Assembly: GCA_022266195.1 (NCBI GenBank)
Contig: WHVY01000001.1
Coordinates: forward strand, 18,538,001 to 18,602,000
Length of the DNA: 64,000 bases
Source of the DNA: Tetranychus cinnabarinus
Taxonomy: Eukaryota; Arthropoda; Arachnida; Trombidiformes; Tetranychidae
Reading direction: 5' to 3'
Part shown: in pieces, positions 37,601 to 52,600 of the stretch
Layout of the letters: each line of letters starts with the position of its first letter
Position numbering within the stretch: the stretch's first letter is position 1
Notes under the pieces: generated by a model
What the model saw: the letters and a program-made list of their open reading frames with translations, nothing else
Databases searched by the model: none
What the model was told of the DNA's origin: nothing
Made by a program: the position numbers and the translations under genes

Positions 37601-40600
37601 ATTTCATCTTTCATCTTCTTCTTCTTCATCTTATTATTTTTTGTGTTCCATACGTGATCAGTTTTTATTAAGAAAAAAAAGAGGAAAAGAGAAAGAGAAA
37701 AGGAGAAAAAATTATTCCCTCAATTTGTGTCCATCCAAATATCAAATATTATTATATAAAAGATAAAAATGCATGTACAGAGATAAATAAATAAATATGT
37801 GATATGAATGCATTATGTAGATAATAATATTGAATGACTATGATATATGAGAGATCAATTCTGTTGATATGTTCATCAACTTACAAGATAACATTTTCCT
37901 TCATTCCAACTCTTGTTCACAATTAATGCAGATTAGTTTTGAGTCACTTTAAGAATTGGATATTTCCGAGACTTTTCCATATTCCAATTGAATATGAAAA
38001 ATTGACAGTCGATCGGTGGCGGAACTCGAAATTGTATAAAACTTTTCCTTCTCTTGTGTAAAAGTGTAAAAGGAATGATTTCAGTCAAGAAGACGATTCG
38101 ATTTTTCTGAAGAAAATGTTAATCGAAAGAGTCGATTTTGCTGAGTAAATTATTTTGAGTTTTCCCTGTAAAGTTGCTTTCTAAGTCTTGAGCTAAATAG
38201 AGTTGAAAAGATTGAGATTTTAAAAATGAATTTGTCTTTTCTGTTTTGATTCATTTTTTTGAGTAAATTTTGCAAATTGTGCCTTTAAACATAATGCATT
38301 TTCAAATTATCAGTTTTGTTTCAATTGAAGTAAGTAATGCTGGAAAAACATTTTGAGAAAAAAAAGTGCAGAGTAAAAAATCGCAAATCATGAAAGAGTT
38401 GAGGAGTGAATATCAGAGAGTGAAATTTTCATTTTTACTCTTTTTCTTCATTTTATTATATCAAGTTGAATAATAAGTGCACCATTAGCATAATAAAGTG
38501 AATGTCATCTTTATCATTTCGAGAGTGTGAACAGAAAGAGAAAGAAATGAAATGCAAAAAAAAGAGATGAAAATGAGCTTATAAAGGGCAAGTTGTAATA
38601 ATAGTTAACAGAGCGAAACATCATTACTGCCTTCAATGAGTAAACTGTGATTCAAGTTGAAAGATGTTACTGGCGAGAAGAAGAAAATTTGATCACAAAA
38701 CCCGTTCATTGATCAAAACAACCGGAAGATGATGTCAAATGAAAATGGAAAAGAGACAATTTATGATTGCTAAAAAATCGAAATTTCCAGTTAGTCATAA
38801 AATGAGTCAGTTGATGTCATGATGGACAGAGGAAAATGCTGATAAATTGATTTAATAATGCAAAGGTTTACAAACGCAAAATTGATCCAAAAATAAGTCG
38901 AAACAATAAAGTTGTATTTATAGTAAATTGAAATGAGAAAATCTATTTTTACTGAAAACTAAGAAAAGTCATTCTTTTAATGATTCTCATTGACTTTGCT
39001 TTTCAATGTTTAAAGTCACGAAGATGAACATTTCCATATTAATAGTCGACTCGATATCGAGTGAAAAATGGGAATCAAAAGTAATCTTTATCGATTTCCA
39101 TTTCTTTCCCAATCCTGCTTCTGTAAACTTTTCTTTTCAATCATTTACATGTTTACAGAGGAACATTTTTTTCTCGAATTTTCATTTTTTCTCTTTCCCT
39201 TGTTTCGAACATGAAGAGTTTGGAAATTTTATAAATTTCATTTTCTCTACTGGAAACTTATTCCAAATCAACATGACCTTTTGTCAACCTTTGGCAAATG
39301 TTGAAATATTCATTTTCCATTTACCAAGGAAATGATTATCAATTGAAAAGTGAAAATTGTTCAACAGGAAAGGTTGAAACAAATGAATATTTTCTCACCT
39401 TTTTTACTCTCTTTTCATGGCATTCCAATTGTCCTGGAATATAAGGTTCAACTTTATCTAGTCATTTAGAGGCTGAGGAAATATTTCATCAACAATGAAA
39501 CAAAATGGTTGGAAACAATTGAAAAAGGAAATGAATTCGGAAATGAATAGAAAAAGAAGGGAGAAAAATGTTTACTCGGAAAGAAGATGAGTTTGGTTCA
39601 ATATTCGCAAATGTTGATAATAGACTTGCGATTAGATAATTAAAAAGTTCATTGAGCTAAACTGCAATTGTTGTTATCAATCATTCATTTAATTGTGAAC
39701 AAAATGTTTCATTTTTTGTATCCATTTTTCACATGAAATAAGTAAAAGTAAAAAGCTTCTTATAATGCACATAATAATCAAGTTTACATTGAAAATGTGC
39801 ATTTGATTGACAAGTAATTTTCATGGAGCGAAGTAAAAAAACGATTCGCCATTTTTTCACTTTTACCAAGCAAAATTGCTATTTTCAAATTGATAACTTG
39901 CATAAGATAAAATAATAATTACCAGCTTCCATCACATTTTCATCATGATAATGCATTTTCATAGTCAAATGGAAAATATTTTTCTCTGAATAAATGATAA
40001 TCTATTGAAACATTGACGAAAAAATTTACATTTTCAGCAAAAAAATGTTTTCACTCTAATTAAACTCAATCATAACAGAAGGCAAATCATTTGGTTAATT
40101 ATCTTGATGAAAGTTCAAATGAATAACTAGAAAAATTTCACAAAATTTACATTTCAAACTTTTAATGAAACATCGAAATTCAATCTAAAAAACTTAGAAC
40201 TGAAATATTCTAGACTTTGAAATCTGACTTGAAATGGGAATAATGTTTTTTCCGAATTTTTGATTGGAAATAAAAATTGAAATTCGATGAATTTTGTATT
40301 CTTTTCGATGCAATAGACTTTTGGAATTTCTATTTTTTTAATTTTCTCATGAAAATAAAGTGAATGAATCTTGAAATTAATCAATTCATTTGAACGCGTG
40401 AACGTTTTTGTGATTAATTAAATTTTCGCGCAATAAAGTTCAACTTTTAATGATGAATTGCACTTTGGAAACATTACAGACAATAAAGTTCAATCTCACG
40501 TGAAATCTTTTATCAAATGTTGCCTGCTCAAGCCTGCATTTTGGGCAGTAAATTTTGAATCAAATTTCCATTTCTATTCAAATAAACTTTCACCTTTCAA

Positions 40601-43600
40601 CACATTTGAACGTGTTTCATTGTTTGCTCAAAATGAAATGCGATAATAATGAGAGAAGAAAAATTTAATTAAAAAAAAGTTTGCACAAAATTTTCATCCA
40701 AATTTCATAATATAATGAAGAGAGAAAAATATTGCTCTTAGCATTTCGCTCTGAACCCTTTTTTGCTCTCTAAAGAAAAGACTTTTTTCTCATTGTTTCT
40801 TATTCCAAGCTAAATATATTCAAATTCATCATTTAAGGTTTTGGAATTGAGGGAAAAGAAAAGAGCCTTTTCATGGTAATAAAAGTTATCATTCAACGAA
40901 AAGGGAATGAAACAAATTAATGATATTAATCTGACTGGGAGTGTTTTCCATCCATTTGTTTGTTCATCAGCATTTGTAATAAAAGAATAATTATCACAAT
41001 AATGAATCTAAATGGTTATTATTCACCAACAGAATGTAACCTTTTCCAATTGATATTCAACTTTCAACTTTTCTCATTCCATGGAAATGAGAAGTTCAAC
41101 TTGATATTCACGTCAACAAAGGAATGATAAAGAATCGAGTTTCAAGGTTTCTCAGGTTTGAATCTGAATGGATAATCTGGTTCATTTGAATGAGAAGAAA
41201 AATGAGATATTTTCTCTTCTCTCATCATTATCATCTTTATTCACCTTATTTCACTTAACACATCAATGATTATAACCTATTCTATTCATGATAATTCATA
41301 AGAATGTTGTCAGATTTTCTTCTGCTTCTTGTTTCTTCTTCTTCTTTTCATTTTCTTTATCAAAGGTTTCAAGGTATTCAGATGTTTTCTCTGCGATTTT
41401 TCTTTTTCTCCTCTTGTAACTTGACACATCCTGAATCAAGAAAGAGATGAAGAGATGAAGAAAATGATGGCAAGTTTCAATCACTCCCAGCTTTACCTTT
41501 TTCTCCTCTTTGATTCATGATGTGATTCAAGAAAATAAAAGGCAAATGTGAAGTATAACAAGGATGAGAAAAGGAAGATAAGTTGAAAGAAAAAAGATAA
41601 AGGTAAAGATTTCCAAAAGAGTAATAATGTTGTCTTTGTTTGTTGTTCATTCCAAATGGTAAACAATCAATATTGAATGAAAAATATTTATCATGAAAAG
41701 AAGCAAACAAAGTTGCCTAAAAAGCAACTATTTTTCAACGTCAGTCAACACTGAAACTTGAAAAAACGAACGATTTTCATTCGAACTAAATACACGTTCG
41801 AAACGAAATTTGCAAAGAAAACTGAAAATGCCGTTTTTCGTTGCTTCCCTGTTATCCATTGATTAGAAAATAATTTTTGGCGAAAATTTTCTTCAACTTT
41901 TCTCAGTTTCGCTGAGAATGTTCATGTTGGTAGAAAAAGAGAAACTGAAAACTTCAATCTCTTCTAATTGATGGAGCTTCGATCTTGGAAAATCTTTGAA
42001 TTAATGTCTTTTCATTTTGAAGAGCTTTTATTTGATATTTAATCTCTTCAGAATTTCGTTGTTTCAACTTTATTCATTTACTTTTTTCGCTCAAATTCAT
42101 GTTAATCTTTACAGTTTAACGACTTTCACTTTATCAATTTTTATAAAGGTTAGTAGAACAGAATTTTCAGAAAAATTCTCTTTTTTGGATAAATTGTGAT
42201 TTGGAAGTAAATTGAATAAATTAGATTTGGAGGGTTATCATGAGGAGCAAAAAGCAATTTGCTTTTGTAACAAATTATAATTGAAATTTGATTTATGAAA
42301 AGTCTTGATTCTCTTTGCTCTCATAATTTTGTCAGATAAATTGAAACTTTGATGCGATTTTTTATCGTGTTTAAAGGTTTGACAAAAGAGCAAAAATTTG
42401 AGTAAATTGTTTTCTTGCAAGATTGAATAGTTTCTAGGCTGGAATTAAGATGAAGTTAATAGTTTACATCGAAGACAAGGTTTTTTTTCTTCTCGAGTTA
42501 AATCGATTGGATACAAAGTAATAAGTTGATGGAGAAGAAGAAAAGAGATTCAAAGTAGATGGATCAGTTGGATGATGATGATGATGATAGTTGAGATAAA
42601 CGTTGAAAAGATGAGAGGCAATTTAACAGGCAGATAAAGTGTAATGGTTATGATAAAATCTGAATAAAACGAAAATCATTAGAAGAAAAAAAAATGTAGC
42701 TCAGAATTGAAGGTTTCCTCTCATTGCGTTGCTCCTTCAATTGACATTAACATGTAAAGTAGCAGTTATATTGATTCCATTTTTGTGCTCGAAAGTGATT
42801 TCAACTTTTAATGCTCTTGGAATGACTTTATGTAATGATGATAAAAATATAATGATAATGATTAACTCGAGTAAAACTAATAAACAAAATCCAATTAACG
42901 AGTTTGGAAACGTTTCCATTGATAAACTTTTCTTGATACTTGATCATTAGAAATGCACAATTATCAAAAGGTAAAAGTTGAGAATTTATTGCTCTTGGAA
43001 AATGAAAATTTTCCGAAATTGGCAATTTTCCATTTTCCAAGCAGAATGTTTCATGGAACATGAAAAAATGAGAATAAAATGTGCTTGGAATTTCGTCTAT
43101 TCTATTGTGTTTGGAATTTTATATTTTGTAGCTTTTGCGACTTGAACATTGTTTCCATTCAAGTTGATTCAAGCTCAACTAATGTCCAGTGACAAAGAAA
43201 TGAAGGAATGAAGATGAAATGATGAAAAGATGATGATGAGCATGAGGTGATTAGAAGGCAAGGGAAGAAAAATAATGATTTTTTTTGGAAACAAGGATAA
43301 GTCTAGTGATGGAGATTAGGATTAATAAGATTGAAGGATGAGAGTAAAGATGAACAGATAGAAACATACAACATTCAAAGGAAACAGATAAATGGACAAA
43401 AATTGGTATGAAAAAGAGAGAGAGAGAAGAGAGAGAGAGAAAGGTTCATTTGGAATCATCTACTTTGGAATTGGGAATTTTTCCAGCTATTTTTTTCTTT
43501 TAGTTTTTTTCAGTTTAATCAATGTGTAGCTTGACTACTTGAGCATACTCGATACTCACCTTTGTTCAAAAGCACTCCAAAATTGACTGGTTTTTGTGTT

Positions 43601-46600
43601 AGTTTTTTTTTATTATTTTTTCATTTGAAAGTTCATTATAATTTTCAAAATTTTTCAAGAAGAAAAGGATAAAAGAAAGAATTGATTAAGAAGTTGAAAG
43701 TTTTTTACATGGAATATCAGTCATGCTGGGAGTGAAAATAACGTTTCTTCTATTTTTTAACCTTTTCGTTTCTTCACTTTTTCGCTGTTGGTAACAAGTT
43801 AAACTCTAACCCAGGACTTGAATTTTCAATCGATATATCACAGAATGTTGATAACATAAGAATAACAAGGAACGATTGAAGGGTAAAGGAATTTTGGAGT
43901 TGATATTGAGCCATGTGAGAAGCATTTTGACCGAAAAACATTTTCAGGGGAAAAAGTAATTTTAATGATTTTCTTTTTTGGTTGCTCAAAAATATTGAAT
44001 TCTTTTTCATTTTAAATGTTTTAATATCAAAAGATTGATACTCTTGTATACATTTTATGCTTGCTCAACTCACGTTTGTCTTTTCATAGTTTTGTCTGAT
44101 TCCAATTTCAATCTCAAGAGTATTAATATGATATTCAATGATGTTGATGCAAAGTTGGAAAATGGAAACTCGTATCAAATTCTGAATCGAATCGTAGCAA
44201 ACTGAGCAAATTGGAGGCAATAAAACGAATGAAATGCTTTGAAACTAATGCACATGAAGCATAATCTTTTGAGTTATTTCCTTATTATTGCAAGTTTAGA
44301 GTAAAATGTGAAATATTTCAATTTCATCTAACAAGCCACTATCAAGATTACGTTTTTTGCTCAACCCTGAAAAGCAAAAACACTTTACAGTTATTTGATT
44401 TTATCAGAGTAAATAACACAGAACTTGTAAATTCTCATTTATCATGAAGTTTCTTTGCAAGTTAAAGGTTCAATTTGAGAAGAAAAAAGTAAGATTTGAA
44501 TATTTTTCTCCAAACATTAAACAGGTTTGGAATGATTAATTTGACTAAAGAGAAAAGTTGATTTTCCATGAAAATTGAATGAAATTAACAATTGCAGAGC
44601 TTTGGAAAAGCAGTGAAAGAGAAAAAAACATTTTGTCAAACGGACACTTGAATCGACCTTTTGGGGATGTTTATCGACTTTTGTTTTTCCCATGTTTCAT
44701 GAGAACAAAAAAAAGCCTGAGTTTCAATCAATTAAACAAGTTGTTCTCGAGTGAATTGCGAGTTTCAACCTTTTTCCCTTTTCTTTCGTTTTACGCTAAA
44801 TTGACTTGTCTTTGCTTCATTTGTTCATTGAACATTTTTTTTCATCTACTTCATGGATTGTTCATTATGCTAATTTATAATGAGGGAAAATGAAAAAACC
44901 AGAAAAATTCAATTGAATGTAAAGAGAATAGAATTTTTGATTTGGCAAACTTTTTTTCTTCTTCATTTCATTCTTTATCATAAACTCATCATTCTCTATT
45001 GTAATGAACCTCCAGGGCAAAAACAGTGTTTCATGTCATTTACTGGTTCAAATTAGGGAAAAGAAGAGAAAGAAAAAAAACGATTTAATCTATTATTCTT
45101 CAACAATGTTGATGAACCAACAAATGAACTTTTCTTCTCTCAATTCTGAATAATCCTTACCAATAATATCCTGAAGCAAAATGGAAAAACAAAATCTCTA
45201 ATTGTTCGCCATGAAACATGGAAATTTACATGGAAATTAACATGGAAATGCTAAAAGATTATAATGAAAAGTTTCTTGACGGAAAAGGAATATTTGAAGA
45301 AAAAGAAAAAAAGAAAAAAAGAAAAAAAATGAAGAAAATACGAAACTCGAAATTCTCAATCTGATTGGAACATTTGTACGCTCAAATTATTCTAGAAACA
45401 CTTTTTCCATTCTTGGTGATAAGGAAAAGAATGTCGAATTGGCTCAAGATTTCTTTTTAATTAATTGTATCGTAAGAAACATGGTTCCATTGGATATCAG
45501 TCATTTACTGGATTCATTGCTATTCACTTTGTCCATTTATCTTTATAGTTTGACCGTTAAATCCGTCTTAATCCACAATTTGTTTTCCTTTTCTGCTTTT
45601 CCTTAGCTTCTGCAACTCAACATTTCTCTTCATCATTTTCTAATCAATTGTCCTTTTAACCAGCATTTCATGAGCAACTTCTTAATACCTTCAACTGATG
45701 ATATTGATTAAACTTTCTTTCCTCATGTCTTTTCATGGAAGCACCACTTTTCGCCTCTACAAACATATAAAGTGACATTTTGTTGCTTCCCTTATACCCT
45801 CACTAAATTGACCATTATGTTGACTTATGACCATGATTATCATCATTATTAGTATTATTATTGCCATTTTCATTATCATTCAATAAGAACATGGTAAATG
45901 CATGAGAAGCAGAAAAAAAGGAACAAGAAGCTTTCCATTTATTGACTTTCTCAAATTTCATTGCTGTCAACATTTCGAGGCTTCTGCTTTTTTCACAACT
46001 TTAATGACATTTTATTGATTCTCAGGTTATCAAACGATTATTTTCATCTATTAAATGACAGTTAATCAACAGTTTTAGGTCAACGAAACTGGCCAAAAAT
46101 CAAAGTTCAATTAAATTGATGGAAAAGACAAACTCGAAAAAGTTGCAATTCTTTTCAAATCATTCAGACGGATGACAAAAAATCGAAAAGAATCTTTCGT
46201 TATCAAAATGCTTCTCAATGTACTTGCATGGCTCTGAGAAATTTGCGCAGTCGAACCTTTTCTCCATGAAATGAACAGAATTGAAAGCGAATTTTCTCTC
46301 TCTCTCTTTAGAAGTTCTCTCTTTTTCCATTTCAAAATAAAGGTGAAACAATTTCTTCTCAGTATTGGAAAGGTAAATCAAAAGGTGTTCATGAAAATGA
46401 GACGAAAATGGAGAAAACATTAAAATCTAAAAAAAGCATTTCTACAGTTTACAGGGAATGATCAATAACGTCGGCAGGGAAAAAGAAAGTTGAAGAGAAA
46501 CAAAAACATGAAATTCATTCGTGAAAGCATGTTGAATGTGAGTAACAAATAGCTAACGATAAACACGAAATAAGGAAAGTTATCACAAGTTCTATCAATT

Positions 46601-49600
46601 TCTGTCCATTATCATATCGAATTGTTTTTTTGGTTAAATATCTTTTCTTTTCATTAATTGATTCAATGTAATCTGATTGATTCAAAATGTAATAATAATG
46701 ATGGCGTGCCAAGATGTAATATAATCATGATGGAAAAAGATTAATTGACAGAACAGAAAAAATAAGTTCAACTAAGTTCTTTTTCTTTTCATATTGATAT
46801 TCACATAATTGGAATAAACGAACATCTGAAGGGGAAAAAATTGTTTTTTTATATTCTCTTTGATCCAACTTGTTATTATTTAATAAAAAAATGAGGAAAA
46901 AAATGAATCAATTCTTGTTCGTTATGAGAATTGGAAATTTTATCGATTATTCAAACTTGTTTTTTTTCATTCAATTTCCAATATGAGCAATTATTCTCAA
47001 TGAAGACTCGATATCATTTGAAAGAATTGAAGTGAAAAGAAGAAATTTGTTGAAATGGGTCAATTTGATGCAAGAAATAAGAATTGGGTGAGAAAATGCA
47101 TTCTTGTTCCATCCATTGGAATTCGAGTTTGAATATCAGGGAAAACATATAATGGGAAAAGTGTGATTTTTACATATAATTGGAGTCAACAAAAGGTTCG
47201 AGGGTTTGGATTGGGAAGCGGCAAGGGAATTCTGGATTCTATCGGTTACTGAGCACAGTTGTCATGATTTACTGTTCAGCTAAAGAGAAGAATTTGGGAA
47301 AAAGAGTTTTTCGAAGAGAGAGAGAGAGAGATGAAATTCTAAGAAATGTTGAGATAATTCTGTCTTGATTAATGAATAAATTTGCTTTTGATTGAAACTG
47401 GCAAAAGAGTAAATTTATATATCGAAAAGAAAATTTAGCCTGGGTTGTTTTTCATGGAAACTAACTGAGTAACGAATTGAGGGACAAATTAGAGTTAGGA
47501 AAATGCTAAATTCTAATTGAATTTTTCCTCCTTCTTTGGAAGAGATTCGGTGAAATGTTTCAAATGAAGATTGAGTTTGATTGAAAATGAGGCTTTTCAA
47601 CTTTACATTTAATTCAAGGTGTAAAGAGGGTTTGAAACGAGAGAATAAAAAAAGGTGGCGAAAACATGAAGAAAACATGGTTGGTGGGTTGAGTGAGGAA
47701 ACGGGATTTGTTGAAGGATGTAATCAAGTGGAGTACAAAAGGTTAACATGAAGAGTTGAGGTGAGGAGAAACAGATTACATATAAGATGTTGAGACACAT
47801 ATAAGGTGAGGGAATGATGAACGGTGTGAATTGTTATGTTGAGGGTAAAAGTAAATTCAGCTCAACCTGGAATTGTTCCAATGTTGAGTGGAAAATGTTA
47901 ATTGTCCAATTTTCCGAGGAATCAAAGAGTCATGATAAACATCGTGAGGGTAATAATCTTAATCTGATCAACTAAGCTGATTAACATTTGATATGAAAAT
48001 GAAAAGATTTTTGATTATCGATTAGAAAAGTTTTGTCCTAAATGTCGAGTCTTGCCAGCTGCCTGAAAGGGAAATTTTGAAACTTTTTTTTCTTTTTTGT
48101 CAAATTTTTTTTCATCAATTTTCGAAAACACTCAACTGGAACTATTTTTTGTCGACACTCTTTTCTGTCCAGAGTAAATTAACATTGACTAAAGGTTGAG
48201 GTTGGGCTTTACTTTGAGTGAAGTTTTATTAATAAAATGAGATTTTCATTTTTCATGGTTGACTTTAAAGATGACAAAGTAACAAAGTAAATGTTTAATG
48301 TTTGTAATAAAGTTTTTATCTCGACATTTTAACTGTTTAAAGTGAATTTCAATTTACTGCTCTTTTGCATTTGCTTTAATACTTTGATTTAGTGTTGGCA
48401 GTTTGATGTTCAAAGGTTTGAGTCGACGAAAAATTTGACAATCAACTGAGAATGAAAAATAGATAAAATTGTTTAAGAATCTATTCATGACATTGGAGTG
48501 AGGGAAAAGCGAAATTGAACAAACATGAAAAATTAATCTAAGACTGAATTTAGCAAATTAATGATGTAACTCTAGTGATTGAAAGTTGATCAAAAGTGAA
48601 ATGTTTAGTTTTTTATGAGTCTTAGAAGAAAATTCGGGGAATAACAATGAGATGAGTTTTGGGGATTAAAGTTGGAGGTTTTGTGAAAAGTGAAATAAAA
48701 TGAGATGAAATAGAAAATGAATCTTCTTCTTACCTTTCAGAGTAATCGTCACGATGAGCATAACTTTGAACGGAACCTTCTTCAATTAGAAATTTCATTT
48801 TCTGATAAAACGAGGCAGTCACTGAAGGAGGCGATTTTCGTAGTAAAATGTCCAATGGGTCAGGTGAACGGAGGCACATGAGGGAATCTTTACACTCTTC
48901 GGTAGAGCAACACTCGGAATCGGCACAGTCAATCAGTCCATCATGATCATTGTCAACATCATCGGCACAATTAGTTTCCAAAGGGTGTGAACAATCCTTG
49001 CCTGTCCAACCTTCACGACAAATGCATCGCCAAGTCAATTCACGGTCCATATCAGTGTCTGTCGAGAAGAGCAAAGTGTTGATAAGTTTAGATTTTAGTT
49101 CAAGTTGGTAAAAAAAAGATTAACGTTTAGCTCACCCTTGGCACATAGACCATGGTTGGAACATCCATTGGCACATCCATTGAAGGTACAATGTTTACCC
49201 ATCCAGCCTTCGACACAGACACACGTTCCATTGGAACATTGACCATGCTCAAGGCATCTCGGGTCACAAGAGAGTCGCTCACAGTTGGCACCTTCCCAGC
49301 CTGGATCACATACACATGAGCCTCCTTCACAGATGCCATGAGAGCCACAGTCTAGGTCACATTTGGCTATTGAACAGTCATCACCCAGCCAACCAGGGAA
49401 ACAGGCACACTTTTCAAGATCCAAATCGTAGACACCGCGTGTGTTGCAGTGAGGGAAAAACTTGTTTAACCGATGATCTATTTGGGAACAGTTGACTCCT
49501 TTCCAGCCCATTTTACACCAACAAGTACCATCGATGCAAGCACCATGAGAGGAGCAACTAGGATCCAGACAGTCGGCAGTCTCACAGTTTTCCCCCTTGA

Positions 49601-52600
49601 ATCCAGGCAGACAATGGCAAACACCATTGTTACACCGACCATGACCATTACAATCGGAAACTTCACAATCAGATGAACGAATGTTGCACTCAGATCCTTT
49701 CCAGCCAATTTCACAGTGACACCGACCACCAAGGAAACGACCATGACCACTACATAAAATTGGACAAACACCTAAACAAGAGAAAAGACAAAAAATAAAT
49801 TTGATTAAATTTCCGTTTCCTCTTTAAACTATCATTATCAATCAAAGGCAAAAAATTAAACTGATAAAGTCTTTTACAAGCCTTAATGATAAGATGATTT
49901 AATCAGGTAAATGTCTACAAATTGAGTTAAGAGCAAACCTTTTTTTTGTTGATCTTAACAGTCAATTATCAAATGAATTTTAAATCATCACAATGATCTT
50001 TCTCACAAAATAATGATAAGGAGGACCTGCAAAATCGCCTGTTCTCGATTTTTTTGAAAGGTTACTTTTCAGACACAAAATTTAATGCTGATTTCATAAA
50101 TCAAATCTATTTTTTTATAGCATGCATAGTTTTTGAGGTATTGGCCAAAAAATTTAAATATCATATAGTATTAGTGACCTTTTAAACATAATGAAGATGC
50201 CGTCTAAACCAGCTAAATATTGACATAATCAATGTAATTGAGCATGCTGAATAATATAGTGAAGGTTTGGTTCCTGAAAAAATAGCCAAACAGGGTTAAA
50301 ATTGTAAAAAACTGAATTTGAACAGGGATTGATAAGCGTCTTTTTGAAAATAATGAAAAAGGCGTCTAAACCAGCTGAATTTTGGCAGAATCAGTGTAAT
50401 CGAGTATGCTTAATAATCTAGTGGTGGTTGCAGCTTTGAAAAAATAGCCAAACAGATTGAAAATTGCAGAAAACTGGATTTCGTTGAATTTTACTAAATG
50501 TCAATGCAACACCCTGTTTGGCTATTTTTTCAGGAACCAAACCAACACCATATTATTCGCTATGCTCGATTACATTTTTTTGCCAAGACTTAGCTGGTTT
50601 AGATGGCCTCTTCATTATTTTCAACAAGACGCTTATCAATCCCTGTTCAAACTCAGTTTTTTACAATTTTAACCCTGTTTGGCTATTTTTTCAGGAACCA
50701 AACCTTCACTATATTATTCAGCATACTTGATTACATTGATTATGTCAATATTTAGCTGGTTTAGACGCCATCTTCATATGTTTAAAAGGTTACTAATAAA
50801 TCGATATTTTAATCTGATTTTTTACAATTTTGACCCTGTTTGGCGATTTTTTCAGTGATCAAACCTTCACTATATTATTCAGTACTTTTGATAACATAGA
50901 TCACGAATAGAATTGACTGGCTTAGCGACATCTTTTAACGTGCTAAAAAATGCAACCTTCGAATCATAATATGAACCTTTCTTCCGAATGCGTTGTTTTT
51001 TCAAAAAACGAAACACATATTCGGAATCAGCATGAAAAATTACATCGAAAAAAGTTCATTTCATAAAAATATTCCAAGAGGAGATTTTCATTATTCATTT
51101 GCAGGTCCTCCTTAATCACGATGCATGAATCATGATCCAGTTCATTCAGTAAGAAATCGTTTTTTATCTCATTTTCCTTTGAAACCAATCATGAATTATA
51201 ATGAAATTTAGATGATAATTAGCATTAGGAAAACATTTTCAAAGCAAACATGAAAATTGTCTCCATTATTATCGTTATCGATTAAACAGAATTTTCCGGT
51301 AAAGCGAATTTTTCCTTTCCAGAAAAAACTTTTCGAAACTTTTCCATTCAAAACTCATTCCTCTCACATTTCATTTTCCCATGAATTTTCAGTGAAACCT
51401 TTTTCAAAATTGATTCCAAGATGTGACCAAACACGAACATGAAAATTTTCACTTTTTCTCCATTTAAATTTCTCGATAAATATTGCTCAAGTATCAAGTA
51501 ACCCTTTGTTCAAATTTCAATAAAAAACGAATAAACTCATTAAAATTAATTCCATATTCACATTAGACTTTATTGAATTCGTAAAAGGTTCAAATTAATG
51601 AATATTTCATTTGCCATGAAACAATATCATCAATATTATTCCTTTGAGTGGGAATAATGAAATGTAAAACATGAGCCCAACAAGACCAGTCATGAAAAGG
51701 AATTTTTTCATCTTCTCAACAAGAGAGAAAAAAGTCATTACAGAACAATGTTCCGAATAATAAACAATATTGAACAAAAATCGAGTCTCATATTATTCTG
51801 CATTACATATCAGATGAAAAAATCAAGATAAATGTGATTATATTACATTGGTCAAACAGTGAGGAAGCATTGAATATAACAAATTGAGTACAAGATTGGT
51901 TGTCACAAGATAATGAAATGGACAAAAACAATGTAACCCAAAGTGTCTCATGTAATAAGCTCCAAAGTAGTTCAGTTGGCCCTTCCATTCACCCTCCTCT
52001 CAATAAAAGCAACTCATTTATCCTCATTTAGCCCATCAAGCCTGACTCATTCTCCATCGAAATTCACCATTTGACCAACAAGACGCCAAGAACCCAACTC
52101 ATCAACCATAACATTAACCATTATGGTTAGACTCTTTACGGTTAAGACACTTGGTTGGGTTCGGCTAATCACACTGTAAATGGATTGTTATTCAAATTGG
52201 TAAACTTTTGGGTGTTTCGGGTTTAATGTTAATCAGTTTTGAGGAGCAAAACTTTTTCTGGTAAATAATATTACTGGTTATCCATTAATAACATTATTAT
52301 CACTTGAATGTTGAAACATTTTGTTGACACTAAAATATCATTAAACTTATTAGCATTTTATTGAAGGCAAGAAGGAAAAGGAGAAAAAAATTGTTTCCAA
52401 TGTTTCTCCATCTTCTTGTTCAATGGTCTCTGATCTGATTAATTTACACCAATGATTAATGATGAGGCTGATGATGAACATAATAATAATCATAAATGTT
52501 GCGCTTTTCATTACTTAACAGTTGAGGAAATAAAGACCCATCATGAACCCATTAATATTAAACATTATTTGGTTTTTCATTTCAGGGGAAAACACGGAAT

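Larger units (their letters stand above)
50019..51112. mobile_element. Non-autonomous TIR element with inverted 161-bp tandem arrays
   Basis: The ends are AGGAGGACCTGCAAA and its exact inverse, flanked on both sides by TA, which fits a TA target duplication. Inside are about five copies of a roughly 161-bp unit recognisable by ATAGCCAAACAGGGTT. Two lie in one orientation (word at 50281 and 50443, spacing 162) and three in the other (inverse word at 50511, 50672, 50833, spacing 161). The units meet near 50480-50510, so the whole element can fold back. There is no transposase ORF. A Tc1/mariner-type superfamily is suggested only by the TA duplication. Confidence 0.85.
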
